This document shows positions 12,141 through 23,382 of a stretch of 64,000 nucleotides of DNA, piece after piece. The first letter of the stretch is position 1, and the number at the start of each line of letters is the position of its first letter. Made by a program: the position numbers and the translations under genes. Below the pieces are notes generated by a model that ran no database searches, was not told the origin of the DNA, and worked only from the letters and a program-made list of their open reading frames with translations. Location: contig LSYV01000012.1 of assembly GCA_001584585.1 (NCBI GenBank), forward strand, positions 2,168,510 through 2,232,509. The letters run 5' to 3'. This DNA comes from Gonium pectorale. Lineage: Eukaryota; Chlorophyta; Chlorophyceae; Chlamydomonadales; Volvocaceae.

Positions 12141-13508
12141 TCAGCACGCGAGGGGGCCAATTCATTTATTTGCGTGCGGAACCTAGTTAAATGCACAGAG
12201 GTCCAGTAGCCCTCCTGTCTACACCTTGCGGCGGAATGTCCTTGCTCAGGGATTGCCGGGGCGGGATGTTAGTAATGCTTTGAGATTGAATAAGTGTGAA
12301 CGTGATAGCTCGGCTGCCCTAGCCGACTGCGGGCACGATGCTGACTGGGCTGCGAACAGGCCCACGCATGTGTCTAAAAACAATGTCCCGGCCCCGGCAA
12401 GTTGCATTCAGTATGGCTACATCGTGAGCTCAACCCCGTCCTACCTACGGCTGCTGTTCGGCACAGTGTATTGCTTTTGGCACCATTGGTGCTCTTGAGT
12501 GTTTTCCCCTCTCGAATGATTCCATACTTTCTACGTGACGTTCGGTCGTGTTTGAATGTATACTGCCTACGCTGCTGATAATGGCACGCCTGCCGCACAT
12601 TGAGGCCTACTTGGCACAGTGCCTTACTTGCTGTTTCTTGCAATCCGTGGACGCTCAGATTCTTGGAACGCTGGTACCATGTCGAGATTCAGCTGTTCAC
12701 GCTTTGTCTCGTACTCCAGGCAGGGCGGCGAATGGTCTTTTAGCAAAGTCCTATGTGAAGAAGTTCCTGAAGGAGCCTAGCTGACGGATTGTATTGATAT
12801 GCCTACGCACCGAGCGCGGGGCTATTAGGGGCTCGCCCTCCTGACACGCGGCAATTTTTTCTTGCTGTGGTCCTTTTATGCTCCCCGCCTCGTCAGGGGC
12901 GCTCTTAGGTGCACGAGCGCCTGCACTATGCCGCTGCGATTACCTCTTGACCCACTGCGCGTGATACCTCCGGTATTATCGTATATGATGGCGTTTGGGA
13001 GCCATTTTTGCGTGCGGAGTGCGTGCGGTGTGGTTGGCGGAGTGCAAAACCCAGGAGCTGACTGTCAAGCTTGCGACAGGCGAACAGTAAATGAGTGCAC
13101 AACGCCATAGGATGCATGGGGCCTTTGTGGCATAGCGCCGGTCGGTGTCTAGCGGAACATGCGTGCAACAGCTCCTGTCACCGAACAGTCAGTGGCCATC
13201 AGTCGCTGGTCCCTGGTCGCTGACATTCGCTCTATCAGTAAATGTGCTGTCAAATCATGCTGCATATCTGCGACATGAGGCTGCGTCAAACATAACCGTT
13301 TTTTGGATCCCAGTCTGCAGCACTTTGACAGTGAAGTTCGCACATGCTACATTGTGACCGTGACTGGACCTACAATAGACCTAATTGATTTGGTTTGACA
13401 TAACTGACCCTGACAGCCTGACTCGAGACCACGAGACCGCCCGACGAGATGCTGCCTTGACCAGACCGAGTTGCATACACTTGACGATAAAAAGACTAAA
13501 GGACGCAA
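12141..13508. other. Intergenic spacer, no gene seen
   Basis: About 1.37 kb between the two homeodomain-like genes. It holds the 3' UTR of gene A and probably the promoter and 5' UTR of gene B. Reading frames are short and show no recognisable domain. Confidence 0.6.
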
Positions 13509-16500
13509 ATGGATACTGCCAGTAAGCAGAGTCGGCAGGTGAGAGGCAGCCGGGGGAGCTGCAGCAGGCAGCATCGATCGTCAGAGCGCCTCGCATCGAC
13601 ACCGTTCGGACCGGGGCCTTCTTGTTTGCCGCGCTCAGCCTTAGATGTTCTGTAGAACAGCCCAGCCTGCCGCACGTGCCATATCTCTGCGCCTAAAGTC
13701 GCATCGTCGGCGCTTGCTGCAGGCCGCCGAGCGAGATGAGCGGCGACCGCTCGGTTACTGGCAGGCCTTCAACAGCTGGTGGAGAACGCACTTACAGCAG
13801 TACGGGGGAAGGCCCTCACAGAGCGAGCTGGCACAGTAAGTGACGGTCAGCCTCCCGCAGTCAACATGCTTCCGGCGCCGTTTGCTGTTATTGGCAATGG
13901 TCTGAGGGAAATGACGCTGGGCTGCGAACAATGGCACATATTCTAGTGGGGCGGGAACTACGACCTTGTTTTGTTGAAACGTCTCCCCCAGGGCAGGCAG
14001 GGTTCTACTAATCTGGCTGCAGGCTTGGGGCATGCTCGAGACCTCGGTGCCCACCACCAACTACCTCCAAAATCAACCGGGGCACATACTCAGCGCTTGC
14101 CCCGTACCTCCCGACCACAGGTGGTACGAGGAGCAAGGACCCCTCTGCTGGACGGCAGAGGAAATGCCAAGTTTGAAAGAAGTGCGGACGCATGCGAAAT
14201 GCCTGAGGAGCACGGAACAAGTGCGCAACTACTTCAGAAAATACCGGGCCGCACGCAAGGTGAGTCAAACGCGTGGGTCGTTATATGGTTGAGGTCTTTG
14301 CCCCATCCCCATAAACCCGAGTGACCGCTTCGAGCCCTTGCTTGCCGTGCCCTCCGTTCTGCGCCTGAAGCCCCGCCATCACCGCACGCATGCTCGCCCG
14401 ACCCTCCCCTTGCCACCCCTTGGTCCCCGCGTCTAAGCCCTCCGTACTGCTCCCGCAGGCCACCTCCGCCAGCATGCGCACGTCCGGATCGGACTCGGAA
14501 AGCGAGGGCGATTCGCGGCCCGCCATCCAGTCCGCCCTCATGGGCTGCAGCAGCGTGCACGACCCGGGCTCCGCCTCCAAGCCTACCGGTCGCTCTACCG
14601 GTGGCCAGCAGGCTGAGGGCCAGCGGATGGCCTACGGCGTGCTGCCCTTTGTCTTCGGTATGCAGGGTGCCACTGGCGGCCCCATCTTCCTGCCCGCAGG
14701 CGCAGGCGGCCTGGCGGTCAACCTGGGTCGCCACATGGCAGCCGCGGCTGGGGTCTCCGCGGCCTCTGGCGGCGGGATGCCGATGCCCCATTGCAGCGGC
14801 GGCGCCGGCTCGGGAGCCGCCAATTCACCCACCCGCAGCGCAGCGCCCGGCGCAATGCCCGCCGTGAGCGGAAGCTTCAGCCAGCAGCTCTGCGGCTATG
14901 AGCAGCACCCGCAGCAGCTTCGATACGCAGCGCCCGCCAGCTCCATGGGCCTGCCGCCGCGCCAGCCGCCCTCTGCGGCCATCACCAAGCCGGCCGCGCC
15001 TCCGCCGCTGCATGCCGCTGCCACCTCGGGTCCCGTCATCAGCTTTGCGCGAAACGGGGCGCCACAGCACTCGTCACGCGGCGCCGGCCCGACCCGCAGC
15101 ATCGGCGGCGGCATCGTGGTGCAGCTCCCCGGCACCAACAGCGTGGGCTACAACCACTATCAGCAGGCGCAGCCCACTGCCTCCACTGCCAAGCACTCCT
15201 CGCCCGCGCCCATTGGGCCACCGGCCAAGCGTCAGGCCGTGCAGCACCCAGCACACAGTGGCCCCACCGGTACCGTGTACCTGAAGCCCGCCTACGGCCA
15301 TGCCGCGCCGGTCCGCGTCGACGCCAGGCCGACCGCCAGCGCCCACACGGGTATGGGTCTCAGTGCTGCTACCGCCAGTCACTACTCCGTCCCGGCAGCA
15401 ACCGGCGCTGCCAGCCGCCGTGGCGAAGCCGCGTGCTCGCAGCCCTGCGTTGCCGACTTTGGCTCGACACCCGTCGGGCACGCGCCGCCGGCGCCTGCCT
15501 CGGTCACTGCTGATGTGGTGGCGGCCGCCGCGGCTCTTGAGGTGGTGGATCCGGACTGTGATGACCCCGCCCAGGCTTTCTTCAGCGCCTGGCAGGGCCA
15601 CGACATAGATGACCTCCTCACCGACCTTCCGCCCGACGTGGCCGCCGCTGCTGGGGGTGGTGGCGGTGACGTCAAGGCCACGCCGGTCCGGGCCGCCCGG
15701 CCTGGCGCCGTCTCAGCCGGCGGGGCCGTTGCCAGCCCTGTCGCAACGGCGCCCGGCGGCGCAACGGACGAGAGCGCGCAGCTGCTTACGCCCACCGCGG
15801 CCACGCTGGCGAGCGTGCTGGCAAGCGAGCACTGCATGGCCCGGGATGGTGCTGGTGCGGGTGGTGGTGAGGTGGAGGGCGGCGGGCTGTCGCCGGGCAT
15901 CACAGATGAGTTGTTCAGGGCGCTGGACCTGCCCACGGAGGCGCCGGCTCCTGCGAGGGCTCCCGCCAGGCCCGCGCCTAGCACCGCTACGACCGCCGCG
16001 CCGGCGGCGACGGTAACGCAGTCTGCAATGCAGCACGGCCCGCAGCCATCGCAACCGCAGGCCACCCAGGTGCAGCAGGTATGTCAGAGACGTCCGGGAG
16101 GGACACGGGGGTTTGTGCAGTGGGACGCTGGGATGGTTACAGTTAGGGTGTGCAGGCGCCGCCTGTGATTATAACTGTATTATAACCATAGTTGAGAACG
16201 GCTCTATAAAGCATGTGTTGAAAGCCCGCGCCCCGTTCCAAGTCCAGCCAGATTCCGCCCCTGACCTAGACCCTTTCCCTGTTCTGCATCCCTCATCCTC
16301 AGGCCCAGTCACGCGCCCCCTCCGCGTCCCAGCAGCCCGCCGCCTCAGCCGCTCCCGTCGGCGTGGAGTACAGCTCGGCACCGCCCGGCTACCCGCCCAT
16401 GTACCCGCCCTGGCCCGGAGCCCCGTATGGCTACCCGCCTCCCCACATGCAGCCCCCACATCCGTCGACGGACGCCGCTCAAGCCCAAGACCCCAACGCC

Positions 16501-19112
16501 GCCGGTCCGCAAGGCACGCCCCAGCAGCCGTCCGCCGGCTCGCAGCCCTACCCTCCGCACATGTATCCTGGCTACCCCTACCCCTACCCGCCGTACGGCT
16601 ACGGCGCCCCGCCCCACGGCTACACCCCGTACTACTATCCCCAGCCCTCAGCCCCACCGCCTCCGGGCAGCGGTTACGAAATGTATGGCTGGCCTCCATA
16701 CCCGTACACGCCGCATCCCGGCATGCCGTACCCTGGAGCGCCGTACGGCCCGGGCCCCAGTTACCCTGGCTACTCCGTCGGCGCTCCATTCAGCCAGCCG
16801 CCAGCCGGCGCGGACGCCAGCGGTTTGGGCTCTGCCGCTTTCGCCGCCGCGTCGGGGCCCGCCGAAGCCTCCAGCGTGCGGGCCCGGGCGGCCGCTGCCG
16901 TCGGCGGCGCTGCACGCTCGAGTCTTGGCGGCACCGTCGGTGGCGGTCCCCGACCGGCCGAGCCTCTCATGCCGGGCCGGTATGTGTGGCAGGCGACCGC
17001 GGCGGCCCGGGACAAGGCCCAACGGGCAGGCGGCAGCGAGTGCGGCGGGGCGAACGACGGCTCCATGAGCCGTCTCACGCGCACAGGCCCGCCGGCTCGC
17101 ACGCAGTCCATGGCGCAGGCGAGCTGCTGCTCCCGAGGTAATGCCGGCCACAGCCATAGCGTGGGCATCGCACACGCACCCACGCCGGCGCGGACCACTG
17201 CCACAGCCGCCAACACCGTCACGAATGTCCGTGGAGGTGGCGAGGCGGACGAGTGCGTTGAGAGCGGTGCCGTGCGTGGCGCAAGCCGGTCAGCCGCCGC
17301 GCCGGCACCGTCTGCAACACAAGCTGGCTCGCAGCTCATGCCGCCTCCACCGCCGCGGCAGCCGCCAACGCAGACGGCGAGCCAAGCGCCTATGCCGACC
17401 GGGGTCTGCGCGGCGCGGGAGCAGGCTGCGATGGCTGAGCAGCAGCGGCAGCGCGCCACGGCAAGCGCCCACGGTGCAGCCAGCGTGTTGCAGATGCCGT
17501 CGCTTGGAAAGGTCAGCTCCGCCAAAAGGGCCTCGTTTGCTATTGCACACATGTGTGCTGCACTAGATTTTGCTTCAAACCATAACGTAGGCAAGGCGTT
17601 TTGAGACATGTCCGCCCTCTGACGTCTTGAACTTCATCCTTTTCCGTTCATACGCAGGTATGCGCTCCGCGGCCTGTAGTCGCCGGGCCTTCTCACGGCG
17701 TGCCGCAGCCCGAGTCTAACACCACCGACGAGGCAGACGAGGCCGTCAGCGCACCCGTTGACGGCACGGCCGCCGTTGACGCCAAGCATCAAGGCCATCA
17801 GTGCACGCCCGAGCAGCAGGCCCGCCCCAACCCGACGGCCCATGACGACAGCCCGGAAGCAGTCGACTCGCCATCCTTCGGCGATGCAGCCCAGACGCCT
17901 CAGGCCCAGAAGGACGCAGACGGCGCGGCGCCCGCCGCTGAGGTGCGCGAGCAGGAGACTTCGCTGCTTCAGCAGCGGCCACAGCCTTCACAGCCACGGT
18001 CGCAGGCGGCTGTAGCCAGTGGCCGCGAGGGCCCTGGGGTGAGCAGCTATGATGACGGCGACCTCTTGGACCTCTCAGCGATCACCGCTGGGCTCTTCTC
18101 GCCGCCAGGGAGCATGGTTCAGGCCACGGGCAGCTGCCGCGGTGGGGCTTGGGGCGCCGCCAGCTGCGCCACCGGCTCCCGCGGTGCCAACGCCGCGGAA
18201 GAGACCCCCAGCGCCAGCACAGCAGCCGCCGCTGCCGCCGCTTCGGCTTTTGCCTTTACGCCAATTCAGGCCTACGCGCAGCGGCGCTCCAATCCCTTTG
18301 CCGCGCCGCGCGGGCCACCGTCAACGCTGCGTGCTCAGCGCCCGGGTTGTGGCGACGCCGTCGGCGGCAGCACGGCGCCGGGCTCCTCGGCACGGCGGGC
18401 AGCCGCCACGCCGCGTGCCACCGGCTCTCCGCTGGATTGCGCCCTGCTGGCGTCCTGGCTCACCAGCCCCGCCAACACCGGCTCGTTGGACATGTGCGTG
18501 AGGCTCGGCCTCTTAGGCGAGGAGCCCCAGGAGGAGGCTGGCGGCACCGTCGCCACGGCCGCGGCGCGCGACGCCGTCGTCAGCGGCGCCCTGGCTGGCG
18601 CCGCAACCGACGACGATGCGGCGCCGGCACGCCGGACTGATGACGACGGGGGCGATGCAGCTGGCACAATGATGTTCCTGAATGGGGAGAAGGCGGGTTC
18701 ACGGCTGTCAGTCGAGGAAGCGGGGCCCCAGCGGACGCCCGATGCTGAGAGCCAGCCTCCGGCTGGTGGCACTGAAGCCGCGCGCAATCGAGCAGCCGCC
18801 GCAGTGGTGGCCTTGAAGACGGCGACAACGACAACCGCACCACCACCGTCGGGCGACCCGGACCTCCTCGCTTGCATCCAGATCACCCGCGTGCCCTCCA
18901 ACGGTGCAGGCGTGGGTGGTGCCGCAACGGCGCAGCTCAAGGCCTGCAGGGAGGGCAGCGCCTGGGATTACGCGCCTGTCAAGGCCGCCGGCAATGGGAC
19001 AGGAACCGTCGACGCTGTTCTGGGTTTTAGCACCGATGGGGATTCGGTTCCGGTCGGAGTGGGCAACGACCTCGAGCGGACGGTTACTCTCGGGGCAGGG
19101 TTACTTGCTTAA
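13509..19112 (+). CDS. Homeodomain-like domain protein B, ~1521 aa, low-complexity activator-like tail
   Basis: Exons 13509-13538, 13723-13835, 14121-14259, 14459-16078, 16303-17511, 17658-19112, all in phase. Residues about 17-94 repeat the gene A domain: YWQAFNSWWRT, SQSELAQWYEEQG, then THAKCLRSTEQVRNYFRKYR. Here the first half sits in one exon, whereas gene A splits it with a microexon. The remaining 1.4 kb of protein is low-complexity: Ser/Ala/Gly, a Tyr/Pro-rich section (about residues 655-785), and Gln/Ala. Three short acidic-hydrophobic motifs stand out, DIDDLLTDLPPDV (about 477), DELFRALDLPTE (about 574) and DDGDLLDLSAITAGLF (about 1169). They look like transcription activation motifs; that is inference. 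The short first exon (10 aa) and its ATG are the least certain part. Likely role: transcription factor specific to these algae. Confidence 0.65.
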
Positions 19113-20310
19113 GCGCAATAACCACAAGACGCCAGCTGTCACTCCACTGCAGGAGAACCGGATACACCGGATATCTACCTTGACCATGTAGCAAAGCGCG
19201 TGGAATAGTTAGTTATCGAATCTAGCTTAGCGCCATTGATTGATTCAAACCTAGTTCAGCTCATTGGCTTTGAGCGTTGGTCGAATTGGGCCCAACGCAT
19301 ACTATTTCCGACCACCCCCCATTTTTACGTACGACTGGTTTCCCCATCATAGTGTGCCGTTGCATTGATTGCCGCGTAGAGCGGGACTAACGACACTTCT
19401 TTGCACCCATTTGCCTAGTAAAATACCTTGACTCGTCCAACGACGACGCAGCGGCCGGGTGTGCCGGCTGCCACGACTGAATACAACTGATTACGGACTG
19501 CTACGATTCGGATCGTCTAGCTGGGCGCCAGTGTGCTGATGAATTGTGCTAAAACAGGAAGCGTGCTTTCAACATGCTGACGCAGGGGCAGTTGGCCTGC
19601 AGGGCAGGCCGTTGCGGGAGGTATACGGGGACGTCGGCAGGCTACAGAGGCATCAGTCCGCTTTTACGGTGTCACAATACGATTGGTTGATAATTGCGAT
19701 AAGCTTTCCCGCACATGCTTGACGTAGGAGTTGGCATACTGCATGGAGCTTAAGCAGCAGTTGTTGGGGCTGTCCGCGAATTGCCACTTGCGACAGATCC
19801 AGTGAATCGGAGCAAGTAGCGCAGCGGCTCAGTATGAAGCACAATTGAGGTGACACAAGGAGGAAGAGAGGGGGCTGCAAAACAGCTGCATACTGATATT
19901 CTATGTTTGGCTGCTTTTGGGTATGTGTGTGGGTAAGCGGCCATACGCCGTCGTACACTTGGATATATGCGCTGGCCTTGCATGGTAACCACCTGTAATC
20001 TTACTGCCCGACTGCGACCATTTGCCAGTCAAGTCTGAACCGAGAACACCCCTGAGTCACCCTACAATTGCGACCTAGCACGCCGAGTGGCGCAGTGCTA
20101 TCTGGCGTACATGATACCAACCAAGGAACTTCCCTGACTGCCTGAGAAGTTCTAGTGGCGTACTCGAGTCGAGTAGTCCATGAGAATTCGAGGTGGTCGG
20201 GCAGGTTGGGCCCGCTTCGGGAACGGCCAACGGCAACTGCTTGAGTAGCTACTCTATACGGTTGCCCGAAGTTGCAGGAAAGTTGGAGTTATGGAGAGCG
20301 CTCATAGTAA
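19113..20310. other. Intergenic spacer, no gene seen
   Basis: About 1.2 kb of lower-GC DNA after gene B. A TGTAA at 19994-19998 could be a distant poly(A) signal for gene B. No domain-bearing reading frame was found on either strand. Confidence 0.55.
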
Positions 20311-21183
20311 ATGTCAGAGTTACCTGTTCAGCTGTTCTTGCGCTTGCGCTTGACGTACTCTATCTCCAAGGTGCCGATGCCTCACAACCGCACAAACGCT
20401 CTCGACATGGCGCAGCTTCTTCCACTCATAAATGCCTTGGCACTCGGCAATGCCGTCCTTGGCTTGAAGCCGTCAACCACGCCCACCTCCGCGGGTTCGG
20501 CTCGCTCCGCCTCCTCCGTCCCGGAAACTCTCCCCCACCTGGGTTCGCGGACCGTACTCGGCGAGGTCAACTGCGTTCCCTGCGCTGCAGCGGTCAACGG
20601 CTGTTCCGTCACTACACCACCCGGGTATCCCGCTCTGGGCTCATATCCCTCCATGGAGGCGCCCTCGCGCCATGAAGCGCCGGCGGCGGCCCCCGTGCAC
20701 CTGCCAGCTTGCTTCGGAGCGAGCTCCTGTCCTCTGCCGCCGCGAAAGGAGCGGCCGACTCCGATATGGCTCGGACCTCAGTCGCCTAATCCGCCGGGCC
20801 CGCTGACCAACAATTCGCATCCATCCGAGCCCTACGGTCGTGCCGACGGGCTTGACGCGCGGATGGCGCCGCCACAGCCGTCGCGGCCGTTCTCGCTGCC
20901 ACCCGCAGCCCAGACGGCAGTGCAGCAGGGCGGCTCGCGGCCCGTCGACGGAGCGCCACACCCACCGCCGCCAGTGACTTCACAGCCATCTTCGCAGCCA
21001 AGTCCCTCGGCCGCTGTGCTGCCGCCTGGCTACCCGACCCGTGCAGCCGCCGCCATCGTCGGTGCCTGCAGTGCAGGCGCCATGAGCGTGCCCCACAGAG
21101 ACTGTGGCGGCTGCGGCCACACGGCTGCTCAGGTGCCTCACGGCTCTAGAAACGCCAGATTAGAGGCAGAGGCAGCGTGTTAA
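20311..21183 (+). CDS. Doubtful Pro/Ser/Ala-rich ORF, 290 aa
   Basis: An uninterrupted frame of 290 codons from an ATG at 20311 to a stop at 21183. An alternative ATG opens at the MPHNRTNALDMAQLL segment. The first 60 residues are mixed-composition (LLPLINALALGNAVLGL looks helical); the rest is Pro/Ser/Ala-rich, resembling in composition the tails of the two genes upstream on the same strand. The conserved HAKCLRST...YFR domain of those genes is absent. It could be a decayed third copy, the last exon of an unrecognised gene, or chance in GC-rich DNA. No function can be assigned. Confidence 0.35.
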   Translation: MSELPVQLFLRLRLTYSISKVPMPHNRTNALDMAQLLPLINALALGNAVLGLKPSTTPTSAGSARSASSVPETLPHLGSRTVLGEVNCVPCAAAVNGCSVTTPPGYPALGSYPSMEAPSRHEAPAAAPVHLPACFGASSCPLPPRKERPTPIWLGPQSPNPPGPLTNNSHPSEPYGRADGLDARMAPPQPSRPFSLPPAAQTAVQQGGSRPVDGAPHPPPPVTSQPSSQPSPSAAVLPPGYPTRAAAAIVGACSAGAMSVPHRDCGGCGHTAAQVPHGSRNARLEAEAAC

Positions 21184-23382
21184 GCATTGAATAATGCATA
21201 CGATACTGGAAAGAGGGACTGCATGCGCATGCGCGCTGTTGCAGAGGACTGGTTATGTACGGGAAAATTGCCTGTGAGGCCTGTGCACCTAGGCAGGTTT
21301 GGATGGCTTGAGGCAGCCCTGGTCGTGTGCAGGTGATGATGTTAGGCGAATTCGCGTTGCATATACGTACATCGGCACCTCGGAACGCAGGGCATTCTGG
21401 TACATTGGCAGGGAGCTGGTTGCAAGATTACCTGTGTCAGCGTTGTGTAGCCCTCATCCAATGATGAACATCGGTATTCCCCCCGCCCCCTGCATGCGCG
21501 AGCCCCGCATCGCAGTGGGGCTTTCGGGATCATGCACCACTTTGTTTTGACACGTCGCCGTGGCTGTGGCCGTACATATAAACTTGGCCTCTTAAGGACA
21601 TGGAAATGTGGGATTGAGCTGCAGCGCATTGGGAAGCTTTTATGCCCAGTTTACACGGTACACTGTACGGTTTCAGCAGCATGCATGACTCTGTACCACA
21701 GCTGCAGGGCCGCGTTTGCTGCTGTTGTGTGATTGAACATGGCGCTTGTGTTTCCATGGTTGCTCACGCCGAATTCCTGGACGACAAAAACAGCGGGTAA
21801 CACATTGGAGTACTGAACAAATGTACTACTTGAATGTAGGGATATGCAATTCACCGAGATGCTGTCTGCACTGTCCACACCGCAACCTACTTGGACCAGC
21901 AAAGCAAGTGCTGGTGTGTTCCAAGCGCGGCCGCGGGCTGCAGGCTACACACGCCTCCGCATTAGCGTCTGCTAGAGACCTCACTTGCAATGTTCCGTCC
22001 TACCAAATCCCCTTCCGCGCGCAGCACAGACTGCAGGAAGAAGGGAAACAGCAATGCACATATGCTTGTGTTGCAATTTCGTACCCGAGATAGCGCTCTT
22101 TTTCTAGAGCCGCTCAATGCGAACGCACTAGCTGCCTGTCTAACCAAGCAGGCAGCGCTCAGCGGGTACGCTCCAGGCAACAACACGTACGGCCACTGCC
22201 CCACGCCCTGAACCGGCAACGACCAACCATGATGTCAACCAAGCACGAACCGCCGTCTGCACAGTCGCACGCTTCTTGACACCGGCAACCGGCGGGTGCC
22301 GCGTGCGTGATGCAGACAGCGAGCCGGGTGCACTCACGGAAAATCCCGGCGTCAAGGCCCGCCCCGCAAAAGGGGTTTGGCTGGGCAGCCAATGGGCGCA
22401 ATCAAAAGCGGTAGACCAGACAAACCAAACGGCAATAGGGGCATGCGAACCACCATCAACACGAATCGTGGGTGGGTCAGAATGTTGGCGCAGGAGCCGT
22501 GGCCCCTGCTAATACAGGAGCACCGCAGCCATCTACAAGCGGCTGTGTCCATCCTAAAACCGGAATCGTAGGTGCGTGTCTAGTCATCTGCCTCTTAGAG
22601 TCCATGGTGAAGCATGGCTTGCATGGCATGGCATGCGGATCGGTGCGCTCGACGGAAGCAATGCCCCGTACGCGGCAGCAAGCACCGCAAGCGGACGTCA
22701 TGCACCACCAGCCCGGTGAGCCCGCCATGCGCACTACACTCTGGCCTTCCAAAGGCGCGTACAAGGCGCGCATCTGTACAAGGCGCGCATCTCCGAAGGG
22801 AAAAGCACCGTACACGTAATGTAAGAATATGAATGCACGCCGCAGCGGCGGCACGACCGGGCACCGCACGGCACAGGGAGCCTGCACATGCAAACCCCCG
22901 CCTGCAGGAGCAACCAACAGTGCATGCGGGGCAAGCGCGTCACCGCCCCTATACGGCACCAGCGCCATCAAAAACACACTTGTAAGGAGGCTTACGAATG
23001 GTTGCACACTCTCGGAAGAATGCAGTTAAGCGAAAACGCAGTGTAGGGTCCAGAATTACCGTACACGGCTTCTTAGCGAGTTCGAAGTACTAGGTACTAG
23101 GGCATTGTAGGGGTTGTCATGGTCATTGTCACTTAGCGATCTTGGGGAAGAAGCCCTAATAACTCATCGACTGGCAACTAAGCGACCCACTGGTCCACGC
23201 GCAAGCTCCGGGCCTTGCAACCAGGCGACAGGGAAGCGTCTCATGGCAACTTGCAGCCGTGAAATGAGCAAATGGGCTTCCTTGATTTTACGTCCGCGCC
23301 TCCTTACTATCGGCAGAGTGATCGGCTCGTGCCCACCGGTGCGGTGCCATGACCACGCCAGCACCAACTCCGGGCCCGGAGC
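21184..23382. other. Intergenic spacer, no gene seen
   Basis: About 2.2 kb between the convergent plus-strand ORF and the minus-strand SNF2-like gene. Frames are short and overlap on both strands without recognisable domains. The part next to 23383 is probably the 3' UTR of the SNF2-like gene. Confidence 0.55.

Noticed and set aside
19653..23029. Transposon or retroelement coding sequence in the spacers
   Set aside because: No reverse transcriptase, integrase or transposase motif was found, and no long terminal repeats were noticed by eye.
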